Positions 11,131 to 24,100 of a stretch of 64,000 nucleotides of DNA are shown here, piece by piece. The notes below the pieces were generated by a model that was not told where the DNA came from, searched no databases, and was given only the letters and a program-made list of their open reading frames with translations. Numbering within the stretch: the first letter of the stretch is position 1; each line of letters opens with the position of its first letter. The translations under genes were made by a program, and so were the position numbers. Source of the stretch: Collybia mongolica (Eukaryota > Basidiomycota > Agaricomycetes > Agaricales > Clitocybaceae); assembly GCA_013420905.1 (NCBI GenBank), contig JAAXNY010000009.1:2604001-2668000 (forward strand), written 5' to 3'.

Positions 11131-12890
11131 ATGTCCTCCTCTCCAACTATCTACTATGGTCCAGTAATCAACCCGGAAACTCTTACTTCCTACAAACCAC
11201 TACCAAACTGCCTTTTCGCGGTCGGACCATCTGGTAACATCGACTGGATAGTAGAGGATGTTGCGGAGCATAATCTTCAAGAGACCTTGGCGCAGAAAGG
11301 CTACATAGACGTCAACATAACTACGTTGCAAGCCGGGGAGTTTTTTGTACCAGGATTTATTGATACACATACGGTCAGCAAGATTGGCTGCTGATTCTCT
11401 CATCTACTCATTTATACTAACTTCAGCACGCCTCACAATTCCCTAATCTTGGCAGGTGAGATACTATTTGATGATATGCCTGTCTTCCATGCATTTAATT
11501 TGCTTAAACCTTAAGTGGACAACAATACGAGCTTCCGGACTGGCTCAAGTATACCACGTTTCCAACGGAATCCAAGTTTTCTGATTTAGACTTTGCACGA
11601 CGCACATACGAGTCAGTCGTTAGAAGAGTAATAGACGGAGGCGTAAGTGACGTCGTAGTCTTAATTCGGACGGGGGATTTACTAAACTTCTCAAAGACAA
11701 CTACATGCTGTTATTATGCCACCCTCCACCTCGAAGCAACGAAGATACTTGTCGATATCGTACAAGCTAATGGCAAGAATCGTAACCTCTACTCATTAGT
11801 GATATACTGACTAATTACTATAGGTCAACGAGCCTTTGTGGGCGTGAGTATTCAATCTCTGACTTCAGCACGTGTTAGCTCACATTATCTATCCCCTAGA
11901 AATGTAATATGAACAGGGAATGTCCAGATGATTACAGGGAGTGCTCGGTCGAAGCGTCTGTGACCGAGACGAAGCAACTTATCGCATATATCCGGGCTTT
12001 GCATACAACAACGAATTCTGATTCCTTTTACCCCCTCGTGCAGCCCATCCTGACGCCTAGGTTTGCAATCTCCTGCACTCCTGAACTTTTAACTTCTCTG
12101 GGGGAACTGGCTGTACAAGATTCGACTCTCCATATCCAGACACATATATCGGAGAACAAGTCCGAGATTGCATACACCAAGGAACTTTTCCCCCAGGCTC
12201 CTCACTATGCAGGAGTCTACGATTCCTTTGGCCTCCTGCGCTCTAACACGGTTCTAGCTCATGCTGTTCACCTCGAGGCCTCGGAAATCGAACTCATTGC
12301 CCAGCGAGGCGCAGGAATCAGCCACTGTCCGACGAGCAACTTCAATCTGAGCAGTGGTGTGGCACCAATTGGAGTGTACCTAGACCGTGGTATCAAGGTA
12401 AGAGGACTCTACGCTCATTCGTACGAGACCACTCATAGAAATGTTCCACAAGGTCGGATTGGGCACAGACGTCTCTGGGGGGTTTTCGCCATCGATCCTA
12501 AATAGTGTCCAGAATGCTAGTATCGCTTCGAAGATCTTGGCGATGCAGTGTCAGCACAAGAACAATGTTGAGAAACCCCAGTTTGCCGGCCGGCAGCTTT
12601 CTGTCGCGACATTATTCTACCTTGCCACGCTTGGCGGGGCACAAGTTTGCGATATCGATAAACAGGTGGGATCTTTTGCACCTGGAAAGAGCTTTGATGC
12701 ACTGTTGGTCAGCGTGCGTGATGATGCTGGGAACCCTGGTATTTGGAGCTTAGACAGTGATGCCGACATGAGAGGAACAGGTGTCCTTGACAGCCTTTTG
12801 GAGCGATTCTTGTTCTGTGGAGACGACAGGAATATTTCGCGAGTTTATGTGCAAGGGAGGTTTGTCGGGGGCAGATCGTTTCGGGCGTAG
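11131..12890 (+). CDS. GUD1: Guanine deaminase
   Basis: Seven exons: 11131-11373, 11427-11455, 11516-11642, 11697-11772, 11824-11843, 11900-12397 and 12453-12890, giving about 476 aa. Amidohydrolase hallmarks: metal-binding GFIDTHTHASQFPN, the LQ-type segment PDWLKYTTFPTE, RAFVGKCNMNRECPDDY, THISENKSEI, AHAVHLEASEIE, SHCPTSNFNLSSG and VGLGTDVSGGFSPSIL with the catalytic Asp. HTH plus SHCPTSN and GTDVSGG is diagnostic for guanine deaminase, which converts guanine to xanthine and ammonia in purine salvage. The intron after exon 4 either uses a GC donor (11773, giving ANGQRAFVGK) or a GT donor at 11782 that adds three residues; the first fits the family better. Exon 5 is only 20 bases. Confidence 0.9.
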
Positions 12891-12985
12891 TATAAAGGGT
12901 TTATTTTCGGAAGCCTTGTGTTTAGGCACATGGGGTATTCTTTCCGACATGCGGGGGTAGTAATACATGCTTCATTCCGATTCAA

Positions 12986-14490
12986 TCACATTGGCTCTTC
13001 TCCATCTGAGTCCTTGAAATGACCAAATTCCCATTTATAACAATCCTTGATTCACTTGTCAGATGCATTTGAACGAAAGGAACAAAAGTGACGTACTATG
13101 CAATCCTCTTCTGCTCGAGCCACTGGTAATGTTCTCCCAGCTTCCCATTCGATGTCATCTATCTCCAACACTTTAGTAATCACCTGCCGAATGACGTGTT
13201 TCCGGACATCAACCCTCCATCCAAGTTTCTCGACGGTGTCAAACACGATACTTTTCCCAAGGTGGCACCGGGTCTCAAGAGCATAACCAGCCTGTGCACA
13301 TGGTGATCCGAAGCCAGTACAGGCGCCTTGTGGTATTGGATCTCCGGTGTGGTAAATGTGTGTCACTGCGACAGGGGCTACATTGGAACCATTTTCGGGC
13401 CTCGGGAGTGGGAGGTGAAGGCGGCTAGCAGCGAGGCGCTCGCCTGGAGATTCAAAAGCCACAGCGGGAAGGCCGTAAGTAGATCCGAGGAGGCTAGCGA
13501 TAGCACCTCCTAATGAATGACCAACAAGCCAGATGTTCGCAGATGGATAGATATGGAGAAGATCGTCAACAAGTTTCTTGAAAACATAAGTAAGCAAAGC
13601 ACCGCTTTGTATGCGCCATGAGGTAAACTCGATTTAACTTACAACACCGATGGAATAGAACAAGCTATCTTGTATTAGGGCTTTCGTAAGACAGGGGTCA
13701 TCACAGCGCCAATTGTGGGCGTAACAGCCACAAACCGTGCGAAACGCCCATGAGATATCAACCCTCGCGCAACAACATGAAAATAGCCTAACCAGATCAG
13801 AATCTGTGTCTGGCATCGGAAAGATACAATACCCACAGATTATCGTTAAATTTGTCCACTTTGGAGGTGGGTCCTTGAAGAGTTGTTCCTTTTATTGACA
13901 AGATGACCGTGGAATTGTCCGATGACAGAAATACATGACCACGGAACCCGTCCCCCTCCTTCCAGCCAAACGGGAAGCTCTGATAGGTATAAGATATCGA
14001 TTGATCAGCGATAAAAGCCTCCGAGAGCTAGAAGCCGTCGTACCGTATTCCATGCCATGTCCACCTCATACCAATTATTCTGACCTGGTAGGGCATAAGC
14101 GTTCCCAGCCATGCGTGCAAGTTGAGAGAGCGTGTGTTTGTCTTCTATATCCGGCCCAAGAACACTCACTCGGTCCCATTCTACTATTTCGCTTTCCCCC
14201 ATGTGTAAAGATCTCAGTCGCGCGCGGTGAAGAGCCTTCAGGGAACGAGGTCGGAATACCATAGTAGGAATCGCTTTCACTGTCATCGAGGGACCATTAT
14301 CGACGAGGGGCTTAAGGGTAAATCCTCTGAATTCATCTGATTGGTAATTTCTCGGTGTCTCCTGCTGTAATGTCGCCTGCGCGCGGACTGAAAGCTGACG
14401 GGGGTTCACAGCTGCTGGGCTTGCCCAGGTGACACACGTCGAGAATCCAAGATATGTGATGACTAGGAGCAGAAAGCAATTCGGTGGCAT
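12986..14490 (-). CDS. ATG15: Atg15-like class 3 lipase, probable vacuolar phospholipase
   Basis: Five exons on the minus strand: 14044-14490, 13837-13979, 13643-13787, 13097-13576 and 12986-13045, giving 424 aa. The N-terminus has a hydrophobic signal-anchor-like segment ([20 protein letters not shown]). Further on are [37 protein letters not shown], the lipase elbow [15 protein letters not shown] with the nucleophile Ser, [20 protein letters not shown] carrying the presumed catalytic Asp, and a final Cys pair in EEDCIDCYKWEF. The FSCCC block and C-terminal DC..W.F are typical of Atg15, which reaches the vacuole through the secretory route and breaks autophagic-body membranes. The last exon was recognised because reading through the intron gives an unrelated tail, while splicing restores the DC..W.F ending. 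An in-frame ATG at 14598 is an alternative start. Confidence 0.85.
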
Positions 14491-15123
14491 CGATATAACA
14501 TATAGATTCGATAATAAGCAGCAATAGAAGCTGCGCAGCTGAGCTAGTTGCGGACTTGAGTGGTTTTCTGCCGACAGCTCTTGCACCGAGTAATCCAACT
14601 CAAAGGGGATTAGGTCAGCAGCGGTTGTACAGGTAGCTTGATCACCGATAATTTTACTTTTTTCTTTACAACCCCGAGACGTTAGTATACATTACATGCA
14701 TTGCTGTGAACGAGGTTTGCGATATTTGCGGTCAAGGCATCCCCTGCCATTCAGCTCAAATCAGTCACCCCCGACGATGTTTGACTTCCAATAAAATGAC
14801 CAAACACCAACTACTGTAAAAATTCCGGCATTTTCTTCAGTGGCAGTGATTCGAGTACGAGTCACTCCAGATTCAATTTGATACTTGTTAGAGCGCAATC
14901 TCTCCCAAATTATGTTAGTCACCAAAAATTCAGACGCACTGATATTTCAGTGCTGGCAATTGCGACTTGCAAGTCCAATTATGACTTGAATATACCCCTA
15001 TACGTACATGTATTGGTAAAAAACCATTCTATTTTTTTTTCGGGTCTATATACACGTAGAATAGACTACGCGATATCGATGGTATGTATAGTGTCCTTAA
15101 ACCACATTCATTTCCCATGCTCT
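14491..15123. other. Intergenic region, no gene seen
   Basis: About 630 bases, AT-rich, between the lipase start and the end of the next minus-strand gene. It should hold the lipase promoter and the neighbour's 3' UTR. Nothing else can be supported. Confidence 0.45.
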
Positions 15124-15959
15124 TCACGACTGGCGACGGAGTTGCAAGAGAGACTTAGCCTTCCTTGTTGCCAGTTTCATCTTAGTAACGTTCTCAGTGT
15201 TTTTGAGGTTTGATACAGGCTGAACCGAAAGCCCCGCTTCCAAGTATTCAACTTCCTTAGTCTGCTCAACGATCCTATCAATCATCTCTTCAGGCTCCTC
15301 AAAAGTGACATGCTCTGAGCGGTGCCCGAGAGGCCCGAAGTAACATGCAGATTCGAGTATTGATGAGGGTGTCTGAGCAGGAGTGGAGAGAGGAGAACTA
15401 AAGGGGCTAGGAGCGGGGCTCTGGAACGGACTCGACATGGACGTGGTGATGTGTTCAGAGAATCTCTTCGTCGGGAGTGACATACGACGGGCGAATGGCA
15501 TTAGCGAAAGACTCTTCGACTTCACCAGGGGCGTCGAAAGCATGTAAAATCTACGAACTTTGATATTCTCTGAAGACCGGGATGTGATTAGATGCAGTCT
15601 CAACAATATGCAAAAGTACTCCTCACCATCATCATCAATGTCGGACTCGCTGTCTTCTTCTCTTATCATGTCTTCATCTATTAACGTAGACGCCATCGAT
15701 TTGACAGAGTTATTGCTCTCTGAATACCGGCGAGAACGAGGACGGAAAGTGATCTGGCGCTCAGGCATCTTGGGTCCCAAAGATGGGAAAAGCCAGAAGA
15801 TGACGATAGCGAGAACACTCTGGACGATGAATACGTTAGCATGGTATGCAAGTATCCGGAAAAGTGATGTACAGCGAAGACATGAGCGTAAGTAGATATC
15901 CTGGACAACAACTGAATGCTGATGGGCAGGCGTTGTTCAACAATGGTAGTGGTTGACAT
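15124..15959 (-). CDS. Single-pass membrane protein of unknown function
   Basis: Three exons on the minus strand: 15873-15959, 15627-15819 and 15124-15569, giving about 241 aa. Splicing a 53-base intron joins TYAHVF to ASVLAIVIFWLFPSLG, making one transmembrane helix near residues 25-45. The rest is Ser-rich and charged: an Arg/Ser segment (FRPRSRRYSESNNSVKS), an acidic patch (EEDSESDIDDDE), a Ser/Pro repeat-like stretch (SPFQSPAPSPFSSPLSTPAQ) and a basic C-terminus (KLATRKAKSLLQLRRQS). I recognise no known domain. The splice choices rest on phase and frame continuity only, so exon 1 is the weakest part. A small anchored protein with a phosphorylatable tail is a reasonable reading, but no function can be given. 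Confidence 0.5.
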
Positions 15960-17531
15960 TTTTATAGGAGATGTTATTCAAGTGATGGTGGATGTAAGAA
16001 CGATGGGTTATTCGTATATGTTGGAGGGATGGAGGGAAGGTTTTTATAGCTGAAAGAGGGGTTGAGAGGAAGTGGGTCAGTTTGAAACTTAACGGCACGA
16101 AAAGGAGATCTTACTTGTCGAAATAATAGCACTGTAGCTTCGTAGACCTGCACCAAAGGTATAGGAGATACACGACAAGATGTAGGCCTTTTTATGACAA
16201 CAGAGAAGGAGCTCTGTTCAGCTTGGTAGAAGATTATAGATAGATTACGCACTGTGAGAATACGAGAATTGTCAGAAATTGGCTCGGAAGTCGGTTTCAA
16301 CCGTCTACCTGCAACGTTGGGACACCTGGCAGAACGAGATGCCTTTTTATGCTAGACGTAATACGAAAGGGCATAATAGGATCGATTGTAGATATTGGTC
16401 ATATCTGGTGCACCAGACCCTGCAGGAGAACTCCATATGAGTTAAAATTGTTGATCAACGCGATCAAGGAAATCCCTACTGTGTTATAAACAGCGAGAGA
16501 AATAACTCCTACAAAACCGACCACACATCAGCGAATGCGGAAGCAAAAAAGGGACCGGGACGATACCACAGTGCGAGTAAGCCCATCCACTCGAGCTCCA
16601 ACACCCGCGGCCGCATGAGACGTCTTGGAAAGGACTTGTATCAATAAACCAGGCCTCGTGGCTGGGGTCAACCCTGTCTCTGTTCCATTTTTCAAGGCAA
16701 TGCGGCTGTCTACCGGGAGACAACAATGAGACACTGGCGTTTACATCTTTACACAATGGTTTCTTGGAAAGGTGCCTATAAGTGTCAAGGGGAGACGTGG
16801 CTATTTTCGCATTCATCGAGTCGGTACCGAGCGTACGGGAGAGAATTTGAGCTGTCGTTGATGATAGCAATGAAGCAAGGTGACTTTTTACTCGGGCGCG
16901 GGATTCTCCGCCTCTGTTACTTTAACTTCCTCTTGTCAACGCGCCCTTCCCGTCGCATTCTCCAGTATGCATGTATCATTGGAGAAAAAATCCAGATATG
17001 GTATACACCTCCTACAACTCTCGAATGCGACAGAAGTGGCCGGTGGGTGTACTACTAGAAATGTCAGGCAGACTGCTAGGGATTTCCAGCATAGGTACTT
17101 CAGTCTTAGCATCCTTAAGCGCGATCGGCGACATTCCCGAGCACGGGCTTCACGTTCATGCTAAATCGACGATAATCGCAGCGTTGACTGACGACACGGG
17201 TATTAGCAACAAAGGTGAGCTCCAACTTGGACGTTACGCTACCTCTGCTTTGTCTTCTGGTAAAAGTCCTCGCATATGCTTTGAAGGACAGGGTTCTGAT
17301 AATAATGAGTACTGCCTCGCCTGAGTAATCTCCAAGAGCGCTCTAGTCATTGCATTGCACGCTGCCGGCGGGCGGCGGCGTTGTCATCATCATCCTCATT
17401 TCCATGGAATATTCTCTTCCAGTCGACTAGCTATAAGTAGCATCATCCGTGAATGCAACAAGAAGATATGGTATATGAACAGGTGCTATGCTTGCCAGCG
17501 TTGTTCGCGGCCTTCTGTCATTACGAAGTTA
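15960..17531. other. Intergenic region left of the transposons
   Basis: About 1.6 kb with several open frames of 60-130 codons on both strands, none with recognisable motifs or convincing splice structure. It ends at the TA dinucleotide bordering the DNA element. Confidence 0.45.
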
Positions 17532-17547
17532 CAGGTGTTTCGGAAAA
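17532..17547 (+). repeat. Left TIR of the DNA element, outer 16 bases
   Basis: First part of the left 46-bp inverted repeat. The remaining 30 bases lie at 27072-27101, on the far side of the retrotransposon. Together they match 28216-28261 in reverse complement without a mismatch. Confidence 0.85.
17543..17547 (+). repeat. Target-site duplication of the retrotransposon, left copy (GAAAA)
   Basis: The five bases before the 5' LTR are repeated exactly at 27067-27071 right after the 3' LTR. Five-base duplications are normal for Ty3/gypsy integrases, and this confirms one intact insertion. Confidence 0.88.
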
Positions 17548-17931
17548 TGTAAGGATCGAAACTCGTGACTCCCCTTCGGGCCGTCCCTCTTTTCCTTCCC
17601 CTAAAAAAACTTATGAAAAACTTACCGGGTTTCCGATCCCTCCACCCTCTCGTTTTTCCTTCCCGCTTTCAATTCACTATAATTGATCGACGCCTCGATC
17701 TCTCGAGGCTATACAGTTAATTTTCATTCTATTCATTCTAATTCACTAAAAATTTACATTACATACACACCTCCTTAGCTACCTATATAAAGGTCCTTCT
17801 CGGTCTGTATGTAACCTAGCTTACCTTGAATCTACTGTTGTTATAACGGTTCCCTCGAGACTTGAGCTAAAATCCCCTCTCGTTGTGCTTTAACTGCTAG
17901 TCACTCTTGTCACTAGTCACTTATCGTCACA
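17548..17931 (+). repeat. 5' LTR
   Basis: 384 bp, begins TGTAAGGATC and ends TTATCGTCACA, same as 26683-27066. It contains a TATA box and should drive transcription of the element. Confidence 0.95.
17784..17791 (+). promoter_or_regulatory. TATA box in the 5' LTR
   Basis: TATATAAA-type sequence (CTATATAAAGG) about 145 bases before the LTR end, with the expected start site some 30 bases downstream. The 3' LTR holds the same sequence. Confidence 0.6.
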
Positions 17932-18102
17932 CATTTTGAACCCCATACACAACTTCGACAACTCTACTTTCCTCTAAAAAATCCTACCTCCCGTCACTGG
18001 ATCCCCTTTGGTCTGATCAACCGAGAATTCCTTGGACGGTAGCTATCCAAATTGACTTCAAATTTTCTCAAAAAGTTTTTTCTATAGGAGTTATAGTAAG
18101 CC

Positions 18103-21100
18103 ATGTCTACTAGACGTGCCACCCTTCGCTCTCATGCGGCTGCAGCGGTCCCCTCGCGGATCCCTGTTCCCATAAAAGGTACGCCCTCTGCTAAAAGTAT
18201 TGGTGCTGACGAATCCGCATTGACAGAATTGACTGGTTCCGAGAGCTTGGCTCTGGAAACAGCGTCGGCCCCGGCTGGGCAAACCGAGAGTTCTTCTCGA
18301 GAATCCGGTAGCACAGTACGTCGCTCGTACAGTGACGTCGCAGCATCGAGACCAGCATCCCCTGTACAAAATGAAGGCCAACGTAGCGCCTTGACTATAG
18401 GGGATAGAAAAGAGTCAGTTGAGACTCCAGCGACGGCTGGCGTAACGACTCATGAAAGTGGTGAACTCCCTTGGATGGAGGTTCGCCATAAGAAAGGATC
18501 GCGAGCAAATTCGCATTTCAGTGAAAGTGGGAATTCCACTTCTTCGAAAGAATTAGGAGGGTCTGCGCAATATTATAGCCCTATGCCGAACTTTCGTTAT
18601 AATAAATTAAATAAATCATCTACATTACATCCGGATGTTGAGAATGTAGTGATACAAGCTGAGAGCCAACTCACTGAAAAACAGAAGTCCATTCTCCGAA
18701 AACGGGAGGCGGCTACTTCATCGAATCGAACCTTTGAGACACCATTTGTCATTAGAGATGGTGCCTCTAAAGGCAAAAGTGTTGATAGAACCGGTCGGGG
18801 TCCTGTTGACATTGAAGGTGCTGGGATTGATCTTGAAGACATTGATCTTAAAGCCCAGCATGAGGAATTTGCTAAGTGGAAAGCACTTCAGCAATTTAAG
18901 AAAGTAGGGAGTGAGAACATTTTCCCACCTCTGCCATTTGCCCGAAGCACGCCACATGCTGTGCGCATTCAAACTGAGGTGGAACCTGTCAAGATGACAC
19001 CCAGAACAGCTGATCTTGAGCTTCAGGAAATGCGCGACGAAATCGCACACTTGAAGCAGATGGTTGAAATATCAAATATGGAAAAATTGTTGAAACAGAA
19101 AAAGACCGTGTCAGTCACAATGAGGCCATCGAGTCAAATTACACCTGACAGTTATCTCGGTCGAGCGATTGAACGGGTAGGAGGTGATAGAGGTTCATTT
19201 TGGTCCGGGACAGGCATTGATCCTGCCCGAGCTGGGGGCTATGAATCTGATTCCTCATCTCCACCATCTAGTACCAGTTTGTATGATGCTGGACAGAAAA
19301 AGCACGATCTAGGTCGTGAAAATATAGCCTACAATGAGATGGCATCATTAAAAAGTAAACTGACTTTGAAACCGGTGCCACCCACTGCATATGATGGGTC
19401 TGCAGATCCGCGAGCATATCATCGTTTCGTAACAGAGGCTACAGCATATGTTGAAGATGGTGGTGTTCGTGATGACAAAAAGGTCTTTGTGGTGTCCAGA
19501 TTTTTAAATGGGCGCGCACGGACGTTCTACATGCAGAAAATCTCTCTGAATCCGTACAGCTGGGACTTGCAAAAGTTCTATGTAGCATTGTTTGACTACT
19601 GCTTCCCACTGGACTTCATAAATAACCAGCGAAGCAGACTAGAAAACACTTACCAGAATGATAGAAGTGTACGTGACTACGTCTATCGCCTGGATGAGCT
19701 GTACAGTATGGTGGGGCGCGTTTCCAGACGTGCTCGCGTCATAAAGCTTTGGACTGGCCTACAGCCACTAATCCAAACAGAGCTCTATAAGGCTCGACTT
19801 CACCCTGAGCTCTCAACTTGGGAGGAAATCGTGGCTGAAGCTGAAGTAATTGAGATGGCTCACTCTGTTAACAAACGGATGAGAGGCTACTCAGATAATC
19901 AGGGCCCACGAAAATTCACCCCTAACAAGTTTACTAAGGGGCGGGCGACCAATGGGAATAGCCATGGCACAAATGAAGTGTCACAGGGTAACGGGGGGAA
20001 CTCCAAGCCTAAAAATGGTGGTCAGACAAATGACCATAAACGTGAAGATGGTAAACCTACCACAAATAAAGGACATTCTTCAAATAACTTGAAGAGCCAG
20101 GTGCCGAAACCAGGGGCCCAACTACCTCCCAAACAACTAGCTGAATATCTAGCAGCTGGGAGATGTTTCGAGTGTCATCAGCTGGGGCATATGTCCAGAC
20201 AATGCCCAAGGAAGAACAATATTCGGCAGGAGGGCATGAAGCCAGGCCCCCCTGGTGTATCGGCAGCAGCTATTTCGTTAACCTCAGACTTGGGGCTATC
20301 AGCTGCAGCACTGGAAGCCACCACGGAATCTAATGACCTAAGTGTCAATGCAATTTCGTGGAGCTCAGATATATATGATGACTTACCAAGTCTTCAGAAA
20401 GTAACGGGCTCAATAGATAGCCTTGATAGTTTGCCAGCCCTTCAAAGCGTTTCGGCTTCTTATGTCTCAAGTTCTGAAAGTCTGCCAAGCCTCGAAAGTG
20501 TCCCTGACACATCTTTGCGCTCCGAAGAAGAGCATGGATTGCGTCACCTGGTAGTAATACCAGATGAGCCGTCACTTTCTGTGCTCCGAAAGATTGGGCT
20601 ATGGCTGAGCTGCTTGGACTCGGAGGAATTGGATCCAAATTCGTCAGACGAGTGCTCAGATGATGAGTTGGATTCCCTCGGGGATGGAGAACGTATAATG
20701 CCAGATGACTCAATATCAATGGCGTGCTTCACTCTCCCAGTGTGGATCAAAGATGAAGTTGATGTGGACACGACTCGGCATCAGCCTGTCCTAGGTCCGA
20801 ATGGCCCACTTCTCGAACTTGAGTCTGTTATGCGCGAGTTTGATGGTCCGGGTTCGGAGCTCTCCAAGGATACACCTATGAAGTTGGCGTCCTGCAAATC
20901 AGAGTCATCAGGCTTAATGAATGAAGACGATTTGCCAGACTTACAATATGTATCAAACTCTAGCTCCTATGCTAGTAGCGGCGCTGTGGCTAGCTTCAAA
21001 GAATGGGAAATGGAGTGTATCCATCGGGACATCCTCCTGGAGCAATTAAACCTGAGGATTAATGAGATGGAACATCAGACTCGTTGTTTCCCAGTTGAAT

Positions 21101-24100
21101 GTGTGGGTGACATACCTGCCCAGAATGCTGCCCGCATTCTCTCGCTGGCAGGTTGGTACCCATGGGACCCAAGTCTTGGTTATCATGCTGGGCGTGATGG
21201 GTTTCGCGTGCGGCGGGTAAGCAGTCAACATCACATGATAGAGGCTCGACTTTCGCCAGTAGAATGGATGGAGGGCGTAAACATCCCTTCTTCTTATCTT
21301 CTCAATGCGAACTTCGACCTGCCAACATGGTTTGCATGGGCTGTAATCCTGCGCGAGCAAAACATGAGCCATAAGGAGTGCAGTGAGCGCCCCTGGCCAC
21401 GTAGTTGGAGGCTTGGAAATGCCTTCGAGCACATTGTACCATTGCTACTGGAATCTGGTGCCCCATACTTGGGGGACTACCAGGGTGTGAAGGAAGTGGG
21501 ACGCTTTCGTCTATCCTTAATTCTGGAATCAGTTGGCAAGGATAGGGGATATGTAGTGTTTGATGATGGTCTGCGATACCAATGCATCTTGCCCGAAATC
21601 CTGCTGCGACAGGAAGCTTTTGACATAATTTCTTGGTACAACTCCCAGTTGTCTACAGCTTACGCTGAACTTCGGGACTTGACTGAGGGCTGTGTGGAAG
21701 GAGAGGAGCTGGATTGGCTCTTCAACGAACATGAAAAACCTTGGCATGTTCGGGAATCTGACACTCAGGAAAGGCTGGCAGTTGAACTTGCTTCGCAACT
21801 GATGATTCGCGATGACCCTGAACATGGGCTAGTGGAGGTCGTGCATATAAATGGCATCCACATAGAGCCTGGTACTTACCCCGCTATTCAGCGCAATGCC
21901 GCGGTAGCACGGGACTTCACACGATTGGTGCCCAAGCCAATAGTGGTTGTTGTACACATAAATGATAAGCCCTGTCGTGCATTGTTGGACTCTGGATCAC
22001 TAGCAGACTTCATGTCAACTACGCTGGCAGACCAGTTGAAAGTCAATAAGACAAACCTGGCAAAACCCTTGCCTGTCCATATGGCTGTACAGGGATCTCG
22101 TACTGTTGTAAACAGTGGGACAACCATCAATGTTAGGTATCAGAACATAAACGAGCAACGTTACTTTGATATCATAAACATATCCAATTATGACTTGATA
22201 TTGGGGACGCCGTTCCTCTTTCAACATCAAGTTCTGTTGGGCTTCAATGACTCTCGAGTAATAATCGGAAGTGATAAGGCCCTGCCTATGAAAGGAGATA
22301 ATGTAAAGAAATTATCCTCGCGAGCTATGGATGTTACTACGCACCGTATTGATGAAGCACGTACAACAATCCGCAGGCATGCCCAGAAGGCTATAGCGGA
22401 TGGGTCCCCAACTGGGATGCCCCCACTACGTGCAATTAACCACACAATACCTCTCATTGATGAGTCGAAGAGATATTCGTGGCGAAAGGTTACTTGTCCT
22501 GAGGCTCTTCGAAGTCAATGGAACACAAAAAGGGATTCCTATTTGGAATCTGGGCGCTGGGAATGGACAAATAGTGCAAATACAATACCTATGCTATGTC
22601 TATTCAAAGTAGGAAAGCCTAAGCATATGCCCGAATTGCGAACGGCAATGGATGCTCGCGAGCGCAACGCCAACACAGTGAAGATGTCCTCACCTCTACC
22701 TGAGCCAGAGGGAGTGTTTCGTCGTGTTGCAGTAAAGCCACATTGTTCAGTATTTGATTTGAAAGATGCATTCGAGCAGAATCGCATTAAGCCGTCCGAC
22801 GTCTGGAAGACAGCATTCACAACTCCTGATGGTAACATGGTCAGCCATGTAGCTCAGATAGGAGATTGCAATGTGCCTGCAACTCACCAATCAGTAATGA
22901 TGTATATCTTTGCTCCGTATATTGGTGCTTGGCTGGACATATATTTGGATGACCTAGTGGTTTATTCGGATACCCTGGAAGACCATATTAAACATTGTTC
23001 CATTGTCTTTGACATCCTGGCTAGGGAGAAATTCTACCTTAGTGAGAAGAAGATGCAGATCCTTCCAGAAGAAGTTAAGCTCTTGGGGCATGTTATCACT
23101 AAAGACGGGGTCAAGATGGACCCAGCTAAGGTGAATAAAGTCAAGAACTGGAAGACTCCGACAAGTCGGGATCTTTGCTTACAGTTTCTTGGCACAGTTA
23201 GCTACTTAGCAGATGATATTGCTAAGGTTCGCATCCCAATGGGAGTCTTGCATAATGTATGCGGCAGTACAGTGCCATTTCGTTGGTCGTACCTAGAAGA
23301 AAGGGCGTTCAATGAAATTAAGGAGTACGCGTCACTCTGTGAAAAAAATAGTCGCGTACCTTTGAACTACAATGTGGATGCAGAGCGCATCAACATGATA
23401 ACTGATGGCTGTAGCACTGGAGTCGCTGGTGTTATAAACCAAGGGAATGATTGGACAAAGGGGAAGATTGCTGCCTTCTACTCCGCAAAGCTGAACAAGG
23501 CACAACAAAACTACCCAGTTCACGAAATTGAGATGCTTGCTGGCGTGGAGACAATGCTTCGTCATCGCGATATTCTCCAGGGGTGTTCATTTCGTTGGTA
23601 CACAGACCATAAAGGTCTCATCCATCTGTTAAATCAGAAGAACTTGTCAGGACGGCAGGCTCGTTGGATGGAGAAGATAGCGGAATTTGACTTTGAAGTC
23701 ATTTTCTTGCCTGGGACGGAGAATGCTCTTGCCGATGCTCTATCTCGCTTGTACTCCAATGACGCGAAGGGCACTGTGCGTGCTCCTACTGAATACACAC
23801 AGTTTGATCCTACTCAGGACCATGTGGAAGGCATTCAGGAACTTGTGACCATGCCGCTGCTCGTAGGAGCGGAAGCTGGTGCAAGTGTGCCCCCAAAGCA
23901 ACAGCGTTCTGCTCGGAAGTTGCCTGAAGCTCCTGCTGAGACAGGACGCCCTGAGACGTCTCGTGAATTTGCGAGTCGTATGAAGGACAAGTTTCGGGTG
24001 CATGGTCCTCGCTCCCACCAAGTTGACGGTAGGGCAACGAGGGCCATAGAATCACCGGCACCTCTGGTAGCTGCTCCTAAAGCCACCACTGAGGAGGCAT

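Noticed and set aside
16726..17324. Three overlapping plus-strand frames of 90-117 codons left of the transposons.
   Set aside because: Different frames over the same bases, no recognisable protein features, no consistent exon chain.
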